Origin: Pseudomonadota bacterium
GTDB lineage: Bacteria > Pseudomonadota > Gammaproteobacteria > Burkholderiales > Thiobacillaceae
Length of the DNA stretch: 64,000 nucleotides
Assembly (NCBI GenBank): GCA_021820845.1
Contig: JAKADC010000003.1
Location: 1 to 64,000 of the forward strand
Direction: 5' to 3'
Position 1 is the stretch's first letter. Each line of letters starts with the position of its first letter. Under the pieces are notes generated by a model that worked only from the letters and a program-made list of their open reading frames with translations, was not told the DNA's origin and did no database searches. The position numbers and the translations under genes were made by a program. This document shows, piece by piece, positions 45,102-55,593 of the stretch.

Positions 45102-45757
45102 CCGAGCCCGAACCTCAGACCATCCTGGTCGTCGACGACCATCCCCTGTTTCGCAAGGGCGTGATCCAGCTGATCCAGGCTGCGCCCGAGTTCCGTTTCA
45201 TCGGCGAGGCTGCGAGCGGCACCGAGGGCATCCAGCTCGTGCAGCGCCTCCATCCAGACATAGTCCTGCTCGATCTCAACATGAAGGACATGAGCGGCGT
45301 CGATGTCCTGAAGGCGATCAAGGACGAAGGCCTCGATTCGCGGGTCGTCATGCTCACCGTTTCCGATCAGGCAGACGACCTGGTCGCCGCCTTGCAGGCC
45401 GGCGCCGAGGGCTATCTGCTCAAGGACATGGAGCCGGAAGACCTGATGCGGCAGCTGGTCGAGGCAGCGAGCGGCAAGATCACGATCAGCGAGCGCCTGA
45501 CGCAGTTGCTGGTCACCTCGCTGCGCGGAAAAAGTCGTCCGGTGAACGTCTCCGAAGCGGGGCTGACCGAGCAGGAGAACCGGACCCTCGAGCACCTGAT
45601 CGCGGGCAAGAGCAACAAGCTCATCGCCCGCGACATGGGCATCGCCGAAGGGACGGTGAAAGTCCACGTCAAGCATCTGCTGAAGAAGCTGAACCTGCGC
45701 TCGCGACTCGAGGCGGCGGTGTGGGGCGACCGCTGTCGGCGCCAGGCCAAGCCGTGA
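45098..45757 (+). CDS. narL: Nitrate/nitrite response regulator NarL
   Basis: Transcription factor of 219 residues. The receiver domain has VVDDHPLFRKG at the N-terminus and the phospho-acceptor Asp59 in DIVLLDLNMKDMSG, the same number as in E. coli NarL. A LuxR-type helix-turn-helix is at the C-terminus (LTEQENRTLEHL to EGTVKVHVKHLLKKL). It overlaps narX by ATGA. NarL-type heptamers lie upstream of narK/cytochrome c and before narX itself, pointing to nar control and autoregulation. Confidence 0.95.
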   Translation: MTEPEPQTILVVDDHPLFRKGVIQLIQAAPEFRFIGEAASGTEGIQLVQRLHPDIVLLDLNMKDMSGVDVLKAIKDEGLDSRVVMLTVSDQADDLVAALQAGAEGYLLKDMEPEDLMRQLVEAASGKITISERLTQLLVTSLRGKSRPVNVSEAGLTEQENRTLEHLIAGKSNKLIARDMGIAEGTVKVHVKHLLKKLNLRSRLEAAVWGDRCRRQAKP

Positions 45758-45815
45758 CCCCCTTGCTTTTCCAGATCGGCCTTCTTCAATAGAAGCGGGA
45801 TCTGCGGAAAAGGGG
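45758..45815 (+). other. Imperfect long hairpin covering the ribosome site of the CBS gene
   Basis: The 66-bp gap after narL can fold. CCCCTT at about 45759-45764 pairs with AAGGGG at 45810-45815, AGATC with GATCT (45773-45777 with 45799-45803), and CTTCT with AGAAG at the tip, with bulges between. The right arm contains the AAGGGG used as Shine-Dalgarno by the CBS gene, so translation could be restrained. Confidence 0.4.
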
Positions 45816-45823
45816 ATGAAATC

Positions 45824-46273
45824 ATGTCAGCCGGCGAACTTTGCAATCGGAGGGTGGCGATCGCGGAGAAGATGCTGTCGGTGGCCGACGCCGCGCGCCT
45901 GATGCGTCGCCTTCACGTGGGCGATCTGGTGGTGATCGAGGAACGGGACGGCCGCAGGCAGCCCGTCGGCATCGTGACCGATCGTGACATCGTGGTGGAA
46001 GTTGTCGCCGCCGGCGTGAATCCCGAGGCGCTCACGATCGGCGACATCATGGGGCCGGAACTGGCGACCGTGCGCGAAAACGAGGAGCTTTTCGAAACCT
46101 TGCGCTACATGCGCGACAAGGGTGTCCGCCGCATGCCCGTCGTCGATCAGGCGGGCGGGCTCGTCGGCATTCTGACGCTGGACGACCTGCTGGGCCTGCT
46201 GGCGGAGGAGATGACCGGGCTGGCCAGGCTGGTGTCGCACGAGCGGCAGCGCGAGGCGGACGTCCGCAGCTGA
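45824..46273 (+). CDS. CBS-domain protein
   Basis: A 149-residue protein made of two CBS motifs (a Bateman pair): VADAARLMRRLHVGDLVV...GIVTDRDIVVEVV and ENEELFETLRYMRDKGVRRMPVVD...GILTLDDLLGLL. Such stand-alone modules bind adenine nucleotides and act as energy-state sensors, but the partner is not known. AAGGGG lies before the ATG, 66 bp after narL, so it may be cotranscribed with narXL. Confidence 0.88.
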   Translation: MSAGELCNRRVAIAEKMLSVADAARLMRRLHVGDLVVIEERDGRRQPVGIVTDRDIVVEVVAAGVNPEALTIGDIMGPELATVRENEELFETLRYMRDKGVRRMPVVDQAGGLVGILTLDDLLGLLAEEMTGLARLVSHERQREADVRS

Positions 46274-46356
46274 GTGCATTCCCGGAACGCGAGGCGTGTT
46301 CGTTCGGAAAGGCGCCTTCGCGGAGCCTGGACGGTCCGGCGCGCAGGCCGCATGAA

Positions 46357-47019
46357 TTACCCGACAGGACTGTCCGGAAAGCAGAGCTCCTGACGATTCC
46401 GCCATTCCTGGCTGACGTAGTTGACGATCAGCGATTTGCGCACGCCGTTCAGGGGCCGCTTCTCGAAGCCGTGCCACGTCTTGTCGCTGGGAACGAAGAC
46501 GAGTGCCGAATTGAAGGCCGAAGGCGCCCGCCCGAAATGGCTGTCCTTGTCCGAGTAGATGTCGGTTCCCCAATCCGCGCCTTCAGGCTCGCGGTTGAGG
46601 TAGATCAGCATGGTGAATTTCTTGACGCCGATGTCCGTGTGCGGCTCCAGCCAGAATCCCTCCGTATCCTGGCAATACTCGATGCGCAGCGAGGTTCCGG
46701 CGAGGGGCGCGCCGGTCTCGTGCATCAACGCGTCGACCAATCGCCGCGACTGGAACGCACGGGCAAGCGAGGCGACAACCTCGTAGCGGCTTTGATTTTC
46801 AACGCCGAAATGGACGCGCGAATCGTTGTTGGCTTCGCGCCGGCCGATCGCATACTCGGTCCGCGGGGGGGCGATGGGCAGTGCGATCAGGGCATCGACC
46901 ACCCCCTCGGGGAGACATCGATCCAGGAGCCAATGCGGGTAAGGATGCTTGCGCTGTTCTGCGCATTGCAGGCTCGTCAGGAAGGTATCCGAAATCTCGC
47001 CGTCGGCAGGGTGGGTCAT
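46357..47019 (-). CDS. 2-oxoglutarate/Fe(II)-dependent oxygenase-like protein
   Basis: A 220-residue double-stranded beta-helix protein. The iron triad appears as His-x-Asp in EPHTDIGVKKFTMLIYLN near residue 130 and a distal His in SDKTWHGFEKR near 185, with an Arg (GVRKSLIVNYV) placed to bind 2-oxoglutarate. That places it with prolyl-hydroxylase-like oxygenases; substrate unknown. The ATG at 47019 is taken because upstream in-frame sequence overlaps the DUF1003 gene in a shadow frame. It converges with the CBS gene. Confidence 0.78.
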   Translation of the reverse strand: MTHPADGEISDTFLTSLQCAEQRKHPYPHWLLDRCLPEGVVDALIALPIAPPRTEYAIGRREANNDSRVHFGVENQSRYEVVASLARAFQSRRLVDALMHETGAPLAGTSLRIEYCQDTEGFWLEPHTDIGVKKFTMLIYLNREPEGADWGTDIYSDKDSHFGRAPSAFNSALVFVPSDKTWHGFEKRPLNGVRKSLIVNYVSQEWRNRQELCFPDSPVG

Positions 47020-47114
47020 GGTGGGGGCAGGCTCGTGAAGGAAGGGGTGAATACTAGCAATCCTGGATTTCAATAGGGGGAATTTTCGGAGACTAAGACA
47101 GTGCGCCGCTGAAA

Positions 47115-47951
47115 TCAGTTCCGTCCGGGCTTGCGGAGCAATTCGTCGACGTCGTCGATCTTGTCGTGCAACAGGTTGATCCGGTGGGCAAGGCCCTGGA
47201 TCTCGGCATGGGCCCGGCGATTCACGTCGAAATCGAGTTCGCTCCGCAGGCGATCCTTTTTGTCCTGGCGGTTCTGGCTCATCATGATGATCGGCGCCTG
47301 GATCGCAGCGAGCATCGAAAGGAACAGGTTGAGCAGAATGAACGGATAGGGGTCCCAGGCTTTCTGCCCCAGTTCGACGTTGATCGCCGAGTAGACCGCC
47401 AGGAGCACGGCAAACGAAACGATGAAGGTCCAGGAACCGCCGAACGACGCCACCGTATCGGCAACCCGCTCGCCGAGGGTTTCGGCCTCCTCGATCACGG
47501 CGTTCGGATTGCGCGCGGCGCGCAGACGAACGAGTCTTTCCGTGGCATGGAACTGCTTGCCCATGACGGTCATCAGGTCCAGTCCGGCGTCCGGTTTCTT
47601 TCTCAGCAGGACCGTGATGTCGTTCAGGTCCACCTCGATGCATTCGGTCGGCTCGATCGCCGTGGCGTCGGTCTGGTGGGGCGTCTGCGCCAGCATCGAC
47701 GCGAACCCGAACACCTCGCCGTGGATCGGCACGCCGAGCACGACGACCTGGTTGTCTTCGTCGATGGTCGTGACCTCGACCGAGCCGGACACCATGATGA
47801 AGGCATGCGCGCTCGGCTCGCCGCTCTTGTAGATGCGCTGGCGGGCGGCAAAGCTGCGCAGTTCGACCTGGCCGGCAAGGACCGCCAGTTCTTCCTCGTC
47901 GAGCAGCGAAAAAAGCGGAACGGCTTTGAGAACGTCAGGGTTGCAGGCCAT
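47115..47951 (-). CDS. Cyclic-nucleotide-binding domain fused to DUF1003 membrane domain
   Basis: A 278-residue protein. Residues 1-125 form a cNMP/CRP-type sensor (PLFSLLDEEELAVLAGQVELR, then VSGSVEVT and HGEVFGFASML), without an attached helix-turn-helix. From about residue 150 comes the DUF1003 domain with two helices (WTFIVSFAVLLAVYSAINV and FILLNLFLSMLAAIQAPIIM) and the family tail MMSQNRQDKKDR. A ligand-gated membrane function is suggested, but DUF1003 has no established activity. GATGGCCTGC begins the gene without a strong Shine-Dalgarno. Confidence 0.85.
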   Translation of the reverse strand: MACNPDVLKAVPLFSLLDEEELAVLAGQVELRSFAARQRIYKSGEPSAHAFIMVSGSVEVTTIDEDNQVVVLGVPIHGEVFGFASMLAQTPHQTDATAIEPTECIEVDLNDITVLLRKKPDAGLDLMTVMGKQFHATERLVRLRAARNPNAVIEEAETLGERVADTVASFGGSWTFIVSFAVLLAVYSAINVELGQKAWDPYPFILLNLFLSMLAAIQAPIIMMSQNRQDKKDRLRSELDFDVNRRAHAEIQGLAHRINLLHDKIDDVDELLRKPGRN

Positions 47952-48026
47952 CGGTCACCTCGGTATCGGAATCACAATGCGTGGCGGGATCGGTCCGCCG
48001 GGCTCACGAGCGGGTCGGAGCGCGCC

Positions 48027-49418
48027 TTACTCGGCCGGCGGGCCGGTGCGTCCGCCCGCATTCTTGAGGAGCTGCACCGCCGCAGCAAGCCGGCGTCCGT
48101 GAATGTCGACCGCGCTGCGTTCGGCGGCCAGTTCCGCGGTCTGCGCGGTGATCACGTTGAGCGAGCTGACCGTGCCGGCGCGATATTGGTCTTCCGCGAT
48201 TCTCCGCGCGCGGCGCGCCGCCGCAAGCGCCTGCGCCTGTTCGTCCGCTTCCCGCTGCAGCAGGCGCGCGGCCGCGAGATTGTCCTGCACTTCCTGGAAC
48301 GCGGTCAGCACGGTCTGCCGGTAGGTGGCCACCGCCTCATCGTAGCCGGCGCGCGCCTGTGCGACGGCCGCGCTGCGGGCGCCGCCGTCGAACAGCGTCA
48401 TCGCCAGACTGGGGCCGACCGACCAGAGCAGATTCGGCGCGTCGAACAGGCGGCCGAGCGTGCCGGCGCGGGATCCCGCCGAGGCGCCCAGGTCGAGCAG
48501 CGGGTAGAAGGCGGTCTGGGCAAGGCCGATCTGTGCGTTGGCGGCGGCGGCCAGACGTTCGGCGGAGGCGATGTCGGGGCGCTGCTCGAGCCATGTCGAC
48601 GGCAACAGGGCGGGCGTCCGCGGGACCGGTGGCAGCGGCGCGAGGCCCGTCGCCTGCGCGTCGGTGCCGCCCAGGAGCGCCGCAAGCGCGTGGGCGAGTT
48701 GCGCCTGCTGCAGTTCGACCTCGCTGAGCTGGGTTCGGACGCTGCCCAGCTGGGTCTCGGCCTGCGCGATGTCCAGCGCGGACGCCACGCCGGCAGCGTA
48801 GCGGTCGCGTGTCAGCCCGAGGAAGCGCGCGTCGGCCGCGAGCGTTCGCTCCAGCAACCTGCGCTGTTCGCCGGCGGCGCGCAATTCGAACCAGGTCTGG
48901 GCCAGCAGCGCCTGCGTCGAGAGCCGCGCCGCGGCCAGGTCGTCGGCGCTCGATTCGGCGCGGGCCCGCGCCCCTTCGACGCTGCGGCGCACGCGTCCCC
49001 ACAGATCGATCTCCCAGCTTGCGCTGGCCATGAGGCCGACGCTGTTGGCGGTGACGCCGGCACTGCGGCTGCGCGTGGCATCCGCCTTCCCCGTCACGAC
49101 CGGCAGGCGCGCCGCGGCGGCGCTGTCGACGGCCGCGCGCGCTGCCCGGTAACGTGCCTCGGCGGCCTTGAGTGTCTGGTTGTCGACCACCACCAGCGCT
49201 TCCAGCCGGTCGAGCTCGGGATCGGCGAACACGCTCCACCAGCGTTCGGGCACCTGGAACTCGCCCGGCCGCGCGGCGCGCCACTCGCTGCCGGCCTCGC
49301 TGAATCGCTCGGGGAGCTGCATCGCCGGCCGCCGGTAGTCGGGGCCGACCGCGCATGCGGCCAGCCACAGCAGGGGAACGAACAGGATCACGCTCAATCG
49401 CACTCGGGTCTCCTTCAT
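48027..49418 (-). CDS. Outer-membrane efflux lipoprotein (NodT/OprM family)
   Basis: TolC-type outer-membrane channel of 463 residues. A lipobox (LLWLAAC) is followed by [17 protein letters not shown], the usual NodT-family start. The two repeated outer-membrane-factor domains show [17 protein letters not shown] near residue 135 and a second set near 340-440 (AYLR-type helices, [19 protein letters not shown]). The ATG at 49418 overlaps the stop of the preceding RND pump by ATGA. It completes a four-gene efflux operon. Confidence 0.92.
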   Translation of the reverse strand: MKETRVRLSVILFVPLLWLAACAVGPDYRRPAMQLPERFSEAGSEWRAARPGEFQVPERWWSVFADPELDRLEALVVVDNQTLKAAEARYRAARAAVDSAAAARLPVVTGKADATRSRSAGVTANSVGLMASASWEIDLWGRVRRSVEGARARAESSADDLAAARLSTQALLAQTWFELRAAGEQRRLLERTLAADARFLGLTRDRYAAGVASALDIAQAETQLGSVRTQLSEVELQQAQLAHALAALLGGTDAQATGLAPLPPVPRTPALLPSTWLEQRPDIASAERLAAAANAQIGLAQTAFYPLLDLGASAGSRAGTLGRLFDAPNLLWSVGPSLAMTLFDGGARSAAVAQARAGYDEAVATYRQTVLTAFQEVQDNLAAARLLQREADEQAQALAAARRARRIAEDQYRAGTVSSLNVITAQTAELAAERSAVDIHGRRLAAAVQLLKNAGGRTGPPAE

Positions 49419-52400
49419 ACGCCATGCAGTGCCGGCACGGGCCGGGCGGGTCGGCGCCTGACGAGGTTGCTCAGCCGGTCCATCAGCAGATAGACGACCG
49501 GCGTGGTGTAGAGGGTCAGCGCCTGGCTCACCAGCAGGCCGCCGACGATGGCGATGCCAAGAGGGTTGCGCAGCTCGGCGCCGTCGCCGCTGCCGAGAGC
49601 CAGCGGCACGGCGCCGAACGTGGCGGCGAGCGTGGTCATCATGATCGGCCGGAAGCGCATCTGCGCGGCGCGGTAGATGGCGCGCGCGGCGCTGACGCCG
49701 TGCCGGCGCTGGTGCCAGATGGCGAAATCGATCATCAGGATGGCGTTCTTCTTGACGATCCCGATCAAGAGGATGATGCCGATCAGCGCGATGACGTTGA
49801 ATTCGTGGCCGACCGCCATCAGCGCCAGCAGTGCGCCGACGCCCGCCGAGGGCAGGGTGGAGAGGATGGTGACCGGATGGATGAGGCTTTCGTAGAGCAT
49901 GCCCAGCACGATGTAGACCGTCAGCAGCGCGGTCAGGATCAGGAACGGCTGGCTCGCGAGCGACTCCTGGAACGCCCTGGCGGTGCCCTGGAAGCTGCCG
50001 TGCACGCTGGTCGGCACGCCCATTTCGGCCAGCGCGCGGTCGATCGCCGCCGAGGCCTTGCCGAGCGACACGCCCGGCGGCAGGTTGAAGCTGATGGTGG
50101 TGGCCGGGAAGGTGCCCTGGTGATTGACCGCCAGCGGCGTATGGGTGGTCTCGACGCGCGCGATGTCGGAGAGCGCCACCTGCCCGCCGGCCGGGGTGCT
50201 GAACCAGACCGAGCGCAGCGATTCCGGATGGGTGAGCCATTCGGGGGCGAGTTCCATCACCACCCGGTACTGATTGAGCGGGTTGTAGATCACCGACACC
50301 TGGCGCTGGCCGAAGGCGTTGTTGAGCGTCGCGTCGACGGCGCGCATGGTGAGGCCGAGGCTCGCCATCCGGTCGCGGTCGAACACCAGGCTCGTCTGCA
50401 CGCCCTTGTCCTGCTGGTCGGAACTGACGTCGTCGAGTTCGGGCAGCGCCATCAGCGCGCGACGTATGCGCGGTTCCCATTCGCGCAGGTCGTCGAGATG
50501 GTCGGCCTGCAGCGTGTACTGGTACGTGGCATTGCTCGGGCGGCCGCCGATGCGCACGTCCTGCGCCGGGACGAGGAACAGGCTGGCGCCGGCGACGCGC
50601 GCCAGCCTGCCGCGCAGCCGCCCCACCACCTTGACTGCCGGGGCGCGCCCCTCGCTCAAAGGCTTCAGCGTGATGAACATGAAGCCCGAATTCTTCTGGC
50701 CGCCGCCGGTGAAGCCCACCACCGTGTCCACCGCCGGATCGCGCTGGACGATGCTCATGAGATCGCGCATTTTCTCGCGCATCGCCTGGAAGGAAATGCT
50801 CTGGTCGGCCTGCACGACGCCGATGACGCGCCCGGTGTCCTGCTGCGGAAAGAAGCCTTTGGCGATGGTGATGTAGAGATGCACGTTGAGGGCGATGGTC
50901 AACGCCAGCAGCAGCAGCATCAGGCCGCTGTGGCGCAGCGACCAGGCGAGGCTCGCGCGGTAGCCGGCCTTGAGCCGACGCAACAGGCGGGCGCTCCAGC
51001 GTCCCCATGCGCCGGAGGGGCCCTCGGCACGCTGGCGCGGTTTCAGCAGGTGCGCGCAGAGCATCGGCGTGGTGGTGAGCGAGACGACCATCGATACCAG
51101 GATCGCCGCGGCCAGGGTGAACGCGAACTCGCGGAACAGGCGGCCGACGATGCCGCCCATGAACAGGATGGGCACGAAGACCGCCACCAGCGACAGGCTG
51201 ATCGACACGACCGTGAAGCCGATTTCGCGTACCCCCGCGAGCGCGGCTTCGAAGGGTTGCTTGCCCGCTTCGAGGTGGCGGCTGATGTTTTCGACCACGA
51301 CGATGGCGTCGTCGACCACGAAGCCGGTCGCCACGGTCAGCGCCATCAGCGACAGGTTGTCGATGCTGTAGCCGGCAAGGTACATCACCGCGCAGGTGCC
51401 GATCAGCGACACCGGCACGGCGATGCTGGGAATCAGCGCCGCGCGCACCCGGCGCAGGAACAGGAACACCACCAGCAGCACCAGGCCGACAGCGATGCTG
51501 AGCGTGCGCTGGACCTCGCGCAGCGAGCCGCGGATGGTGGACGTGCGGTCCATGACCACGTTGAGATCGATGGCCGCCGGGATGCTTGCCCGCAGATGCG
51601 GCAGCAGCGTCCTGACCTGATCGACGGTCTGGATGATGTTGGCGCCGGGCTGGCGATAGAGGATCAGAAGCACGGCCGGGCGGCCGTTGGCGGCGCCGAA
51701 CGTGCGCACGTCCTGCACCGAATCCCGCACGTCGGCGACGTCGGTGAGTCGCAGCGCCGAGCCGTTGACGTAGCGCAGGATCAGCGGCCGGAAATCCGCC
51801 GCGGTGCGGCTCTGGTCGTTGGCGCCGAGCTGCCAGTAGCGGTCGTCGCGCTCCACCGCGCCCAGCGGCCGGTAGGCATTGCTCGCGACGATGGCGGCGC
51901 GCACTTCCTCCAGCGACAGGCCGTTGTGATTGAGCGCCGTCGGGTTCAGCTCCACCCGCACCGCCGGCAGCGCGCTGCCGCCGATGTTCACCTGGCCGAC
52001 GCCGTCGACCTGCGACAGGCGCTGCGCGAGCACGGTCGAGGCGGCGTCGTACATCTGCCCCGGCGACAGGGTGCCGGAGGTGAGCGAGAGGATCATGATC
52101 GGCGCGTCGGCCGGATTGACCTTGCGGTACGTCGGCATCGACGGCAGCCCCGACGGCAGCAGCGAGCGCGCCGCCTGGATGGCCGCCTGCACGTCGCGCG
52201 CCGCGCCGTCGATGTCGCGATCGAGGCCGAACTGCAGCACCACGCGGGTGTTGCCGAGCGAGCTGGACGAGGTGATCTCGGTGACGCCGGCGATGCGTCC
52301 GAGCGTGCGCTCCAGCGGCGTCGCCACCGTCGCCGCCATGGTTTCCGGGCTGGCGCCGGGCAACGCGGCCTGCACGGCGATGGTGGGAAAGTCCACCTGC

Positions 52401-52513
52401 GGCAGCGGCGCCACCGGCAGGTGGAAATAGGCCATCGCACCCGCCAGCACGATCCCCAGCGTCAAGAGCGTGGTGGCGACCGGCCTGTGGATGAAGGTGG
52501 CGAAGAAGCTCAT
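49415..52513 (-). CDS. mdtC: RND multidrug efflux pump, MdtC type
   Basis: Inner-membrane proton-driven exporter of 1032 residues. [22 protein letters not shown] at the N-terminus, [20 protein letters not shown] near residue 400 with the proton-relay aspartates, and a repeated [20 protein letters not shown] near 880 are typical. It lies directly after a second RND pump, overlapping it by ATGA, the arrangement of MdtB-MdtC heteromeric pumps. Which copy is B or C is assigned by order and similarity only. Confidence 0.9.
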   Translation of the reverse strand: MSFFATFIHRPVATTLLTLGIVLAGAMAYFHLPVAPLPQVDFPTIAVQAALPGASPETMAATVATPLERTLGRIAGVTEITSSSSLGNTRVVLQFGLDRDIDGAARDVQAAIQAARSLLPSGLPSMPTYRKVNPADAPIMILSLTSGTLSPGQMYDAASTVLAQRLSQVDGVGQVNIGGSALPAVRVELNPTALNHNGLSLEEVRAAIVASNAYRPLGAVERDDRYWQLGANDQSRTAADFRPLILRYVNGSALRLTDVADVRDSVQDVRTFGAANGRPAVLLILYRQPGANIIQTVDQVRTLLPHLRASIPAAIDLNVVMDRTSTIRGSLREVQRTLSIAVGLVLLVVFLFLRRVRAALIPSIAVPVSLIGTCAVMYLAGYSIDNLSLMALTVATGFVVDDAIVVVENISRHLEAGKQPFEAALAGVREIGFTVVSISLSLVAVFVPILFMGGIVGRLFREFAFTLAAAILVSMVVSLTTTPMLCAHLLKPRQRAEGPSGAWGRWSARLLRRLKAGYRASLAWSLRHSGLMLLLLALTIALNVHLYITIAKGFFPQQDTGRVIGVVQADQSISFQAMREKMRDLMSIVQRDPAVDTVVGFTGGGQKNSGFMFITLKPLSEGRAPAVKVVGRLRGRLARVAGASLFLVPAQDVRIGGRPSNATYQYTLQADHLDDLREWEPRIRRALMALPELDDVSSDQQDKGVQTSLVFDRDRMASLGLTMRAVDATLNNAFGQRQVSVIYNPLNQYRVVMELAPEWLTHPESLRSVWFSTPAGGQVALSDIARVETTHTPLAVNHQGTFPATTISFNLPPGVSLGKASAAIDRALAEMGVPTSVHGSFQGTARAFQESLASQPFLILTALLTVYIVLGMLYESLIHPVTILSTLPSAGVGALLALMAVGHEFNVIALIGIILLIGIVKKNAILMIDFAIWHQRRHGVSAARAIYRAAQMRFRPIMMTTLAATFGAVPLALGSGDGAELRNPLGIAIVGGLLVSQALTLYTTPVVYLLMDRLSNLVRRRPARPVPALHGV

Positions 52514-55500
52514 GCCGTTTCGGCCGCGCTACGGGTCGCCCTGAACCGCGCCGCGAGCCGGTCGAAGGCGAGGTAGATCACCGGCGTGGTGAACAGGGTC
52601 AGCACCTGGCTGACGAGGAGGCCGCCGACCATGGCCAGGCCCAGCGGCTGGCGCAACTCGGCGCCGACGCCGGTGCCGAGCATCAGCGGCAGGGCACCGA
52701 GCAGCGCGGCCATCGTGGTCATCAGGATCGGCCGCAGGCGGAGCAGACAGGCCTGGTAAATGGCTTCGCGCGGCGGCAATCCCTGCTCGCGCTCGGCGGA
52801 AAGCGCGAAGTCGATCATCAGGATGGCGTTCTTCTTGACGATGCCGATCAGGAGGATGATGCCGATGATGCCGATGATGTCCAGCTCGTCGCCCGCGAGC
52901 ATCAGCGCCAGCAGCGCGCCGACGCCGGCCGAGGGCAGGGTGGAAAGGATGGTGATCGGATGCACGGCGTTTTCGTAGAGCACGCCGAGCACGATGTACA
53001 TGGTCACCACCGCCGCCAGGATCAGCAGCAGCGTATTGGTGAGCGAGGCCTGGAAGGCCAGCGCGGCGCCCTGGAAGCGGGTCTCGATGGACGCGGGCAG
53101 GCCCATCCCGGCCTCGGCCTCGCGGATCGCCGCGACCGCGCCGCCCAGCGACGCGCCGGGACCGAGGTTGAACGACACGGTCGCCGCCGGGAACTGGCCC
53201 ACGTGGTTGATCAGCAGCGGCGTCTCGCGTTCTTCCACGCGTGCCACCGTGGACAGCGGGACCTGCTGGCCCGAGGCCGTCGGCACGTAGAGGCCGGCGA
53301 GCGCGTCCGGGCCGGCCTGGAATTCCGGCTTCACCTCGAGCACCACGCGGTACTGGTTGGACTGGGTGAATATGGTCGAGATCAGGCGCTGGCCAAAGGC
53401 GTCGTAGAGCGCGTTGTCGATGGCCGCCACGGAGACGCCGAGGCGTCCGGCGGCATCGCGGTCGATGTTCACATAGGCCTGCAGCCCGTCGTTCTGCAGG
53501 TCGCTCGCGACACCGGACAGTTCGGGAAGCTGCTTCAGCCGGTCCACCAGCCGGGGCACCCACTGCGCCAGGACATGCGCGTCGGGCGAGCCGAGCATGA
53601 ACTGGTACTGCGAGCGGGCGACGCGATCTTCGATGGTCAGGTCCTGCACCGGCTGCAGATACAGCGCGATGCCGGGAACCCGCCTGGCGACTTCGGTCAG
53701 CCGTCGCATGACGGCAGCCGCGGATTCCTTCCGCTGCGCCAGGGGCTTCAAGGCGATCTGCATGCGCCCGCTGTTGAGCGTGACGTTGCTGCCGTCCACG
53801 CCGATGAACGACGACAGGTTCGCCACCGCCGGGTCCCTGAGGATTTCGGCGGCGAGCGCCTGCTGGCGCGCAGCCATCGCGGCGTAGGAAACCGTCTGGT
53901 CGGCTTCGGTGACGCCCTGGATAAGGCCGGTGTCCTGCACCGGGAAGAAGCCTTTGGGGATCCACGCGTAGAGCGCGACGGTCAGCGCCAGGGTGGCGAC
54001 GGCAACCCACAGCGTCGCGGTCTGCCGGTCGAGCACCCATGCGAGGGCGCGCCCGTACGTGTCGACGACGCGCTGGAAGCGCGGATCGGGCCGGTGCCGG
54101 TCGTCGGCGCGCAGCAGGCGCGCGCACAGCATGGGGGTCAGGGTCAGCGACACCACCGCCGAGATCAGGATGGCCACGGCGAGCGTGATGGCGAATTCGT
54201 GGAACAGGCGTCCGACCACGTCGCCCATGAACAGCAGCGGAATCAGCACCGCGATCAGCGAGAAGGTCAGCGAGATGATGGTGAAGCCGATCTGCTTCGA
54301 CCCTTTCAGCGCGGCCTCCATCGGCGATTCGCCCGCCTCGACGTGGCGGGTGATGTTCTCGATCACCACGATCGCATCGTCGACGACGAAGCCGGTGGCG
54401 ATGGTCAGCGCCATCAGGGTCAGGTTGTTGATGGAGAAGCCGGCCAGGTACATGACGCCGAAGGTCCCGACCAGCGAGATCGGCACCGCGAGGCTCGGGA
54501 TGATCGTCGCCGACAGCTTGCGCAGGAACAGGAAGATCACCATCACCACCAGCGCCACCGCCAGCAGCAGCGAAAACTCCACGTCGTCGACCGAGGCGCG
54601 GATGGTGGTGGTGCGATCGGACAGCAGCGTGACGTCGATGGCGGCGGGCAGGCTCGCCTTGAGCGCCGGCAATGCCGCCTTGATGCGGTCCGCGACTTCG
54701 ATGACGTTGGCGCCGGGCTGGCGCTGGACGTTGAGGATGACGCCCGGCTGCGTGTTGGCCCAGGCGGCCAGGCGCGCGTTCTCGGCGCCGTCGATCACGT
54801 CGGCCACATCCTTGAGGCGGATCGGCGCGCCGTTCCGGTAGGCGACGACCAGGTTGACGTAGTCGTCGGCGGTCTTCAGCTGGTCGTTGGCATCGATCGC
54901 CGAGGCGCGGTGAGCGCCGTCGAAGCTGCCCTTCGGCATGTTGACGTTGGCGGCGCCGACGGCCGCGCGCAGGTCCTCGAGCGAGAGGCCGGACGCGGCC
55001 AGCGCCCTGGGGTTGGCCTGGATGCGGACTGCCGGACGGCGGCCGCCGGCCAGGGTGACGAGGCCGACGCCCGGCAATTGCGAAATCCGCTGCGCGACGC
55101 GACTCTCGGTCAGGTCATGCAGGCGCGTGACCGGCAGCGAGGGCGACGTCACCGCCAGCGTGAGGATCGGGGCGTCGGCCGGGTTCACCTTGCTGTAGAT
55201 AGGCGGCAGCGGCATGTCGGTCGGCAACAGGTTGGACGCGGCGTTGATGGCGGCCTGCACTTCCTGCTCGGCGACGTCGAGCGTGAGGTCGAGACTGAAG
55301 CGCAGCGTGATGACCGACGCGCCGCCCGAGCTCGTCGACGACATCTGCCTGAGCCCCGGCATCTGGCCGAGCTGGCGCTCCAGCGGCGCGGTGATGGAAG
55401 CCGTGACCACGTCCGGGCTGGCGCCCGGGTAGAGCGCCATGACCTGGATCGTCGGATAGTCCACTTCCGGCAAGGCCGACAAGGGCAGCAGGCGGTAAGC

Positions 55501-55581
55501 CACCGCGCCGGCCAGCAGGATGGCCAGCATCAGCAGCGAGGTGGCCACCGGGCGCAGGATGAACAGGCGCGACGGGTTCAT
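52510..55581 (-). CDS. mdtB: RND multidrug efflux pump, MdtB type
   Basis: Inner-membrane exporter of 1023 residues, a paralogue of the next gene. [27 protein letters not shown] (first helix), [20 protein letters not shown] near residue 400 and [19 protein letters not shown] near 880 mark the RND family. [15 protein letters not shown] near 30 is typical of MdtB/MdtC. It starts 12 bp after the membrane-fusion gene. The pair probably forms a mixed trimer exporting bile-salt-like or aromatic compounds, inferred from the E. coli system. Confidence 0.9.
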   Translation of the reverse strand: MNPSRLFILRPVATSLLMLAILLAGAVAYRLLPLSALPEVDYPTIQVMALYPGASPDVVTASITAPLERQLGQMPGLRQMSSTSSGGASVITLRFSLDLTLDVAEQEVQAAINAASNLLPTDMPLPPIYSKVNPADAPILTLAVTSPSLPVTRLHDLTESRVAQRISQLPGVGLVTLAGGRRPAVRIQANPRALAASGLSLEDLRAAVGAANVNMPKGSFDGAHRASAIDANDQLKTADDYVNLVVAYRNGAPIRLKDVADVIDGAENARLAAWANTQPGVILNVQRQPGANVIEVADRIKAALPALKASLPAAIDVTLLSDRTTTIRASVDDVEFSLLLAVALVVMVIFLFLRKLSATIIPSLAVPISLVGTFGVMYLAGFSINNLTLMALTIATGFVVDDAIVVIENITRHVEAGESPMEAALKGSKQIGFTIISLTFSLIAVLIPLLFMGDVVGRLFHEFAITLAVAILISAVVSLTLTPMLCARLLRADDRHRPDPRFQRVVDTYGRALAWVLDRQTATLWVAVATLALTVALYAWIPKGFFPVQDTGLIQGVTEADQTVSYAAMAARQQALAAEILRDPAVANLSSFIGVDGSNVTLNSGRMQIALKPLAQRKESAAAVMRRLTEVARRVPGIALYLQPVQDLTIEDRVARSQYQFMLGSPDAHVLAQWVPRLVDRLKQLPELSGVASDLQNDGLQAYVNIDRDAAGRLGVSVAAIDNALYDAFGQRLISTIFTQSNQYRVVLEVKPEFQAGPDALAGLYVPTASGQQVPLSTVARVEERETPLLINHVGQFPAATVSFNLGPGASLGGAVAAIREAEAGMGLPASIETRFQGAALAFQASLTNTLLLILAAVVTMYIVLGVLYENAVHPITILSTLPSAGVGALLALMLAGDELDIIGIIGIILLIGIVKKNAILMIDFALSAEREQGLPPREAIYQACLLRLRPILMTTMAALLGALPLMLGTGVGAELRQPLGLAMVGGLLVSQVLTLFTTPVIYLAFDRLAARFRATRSAAETA

Positions 55582-55593
55582 GGCGGGAACGGT

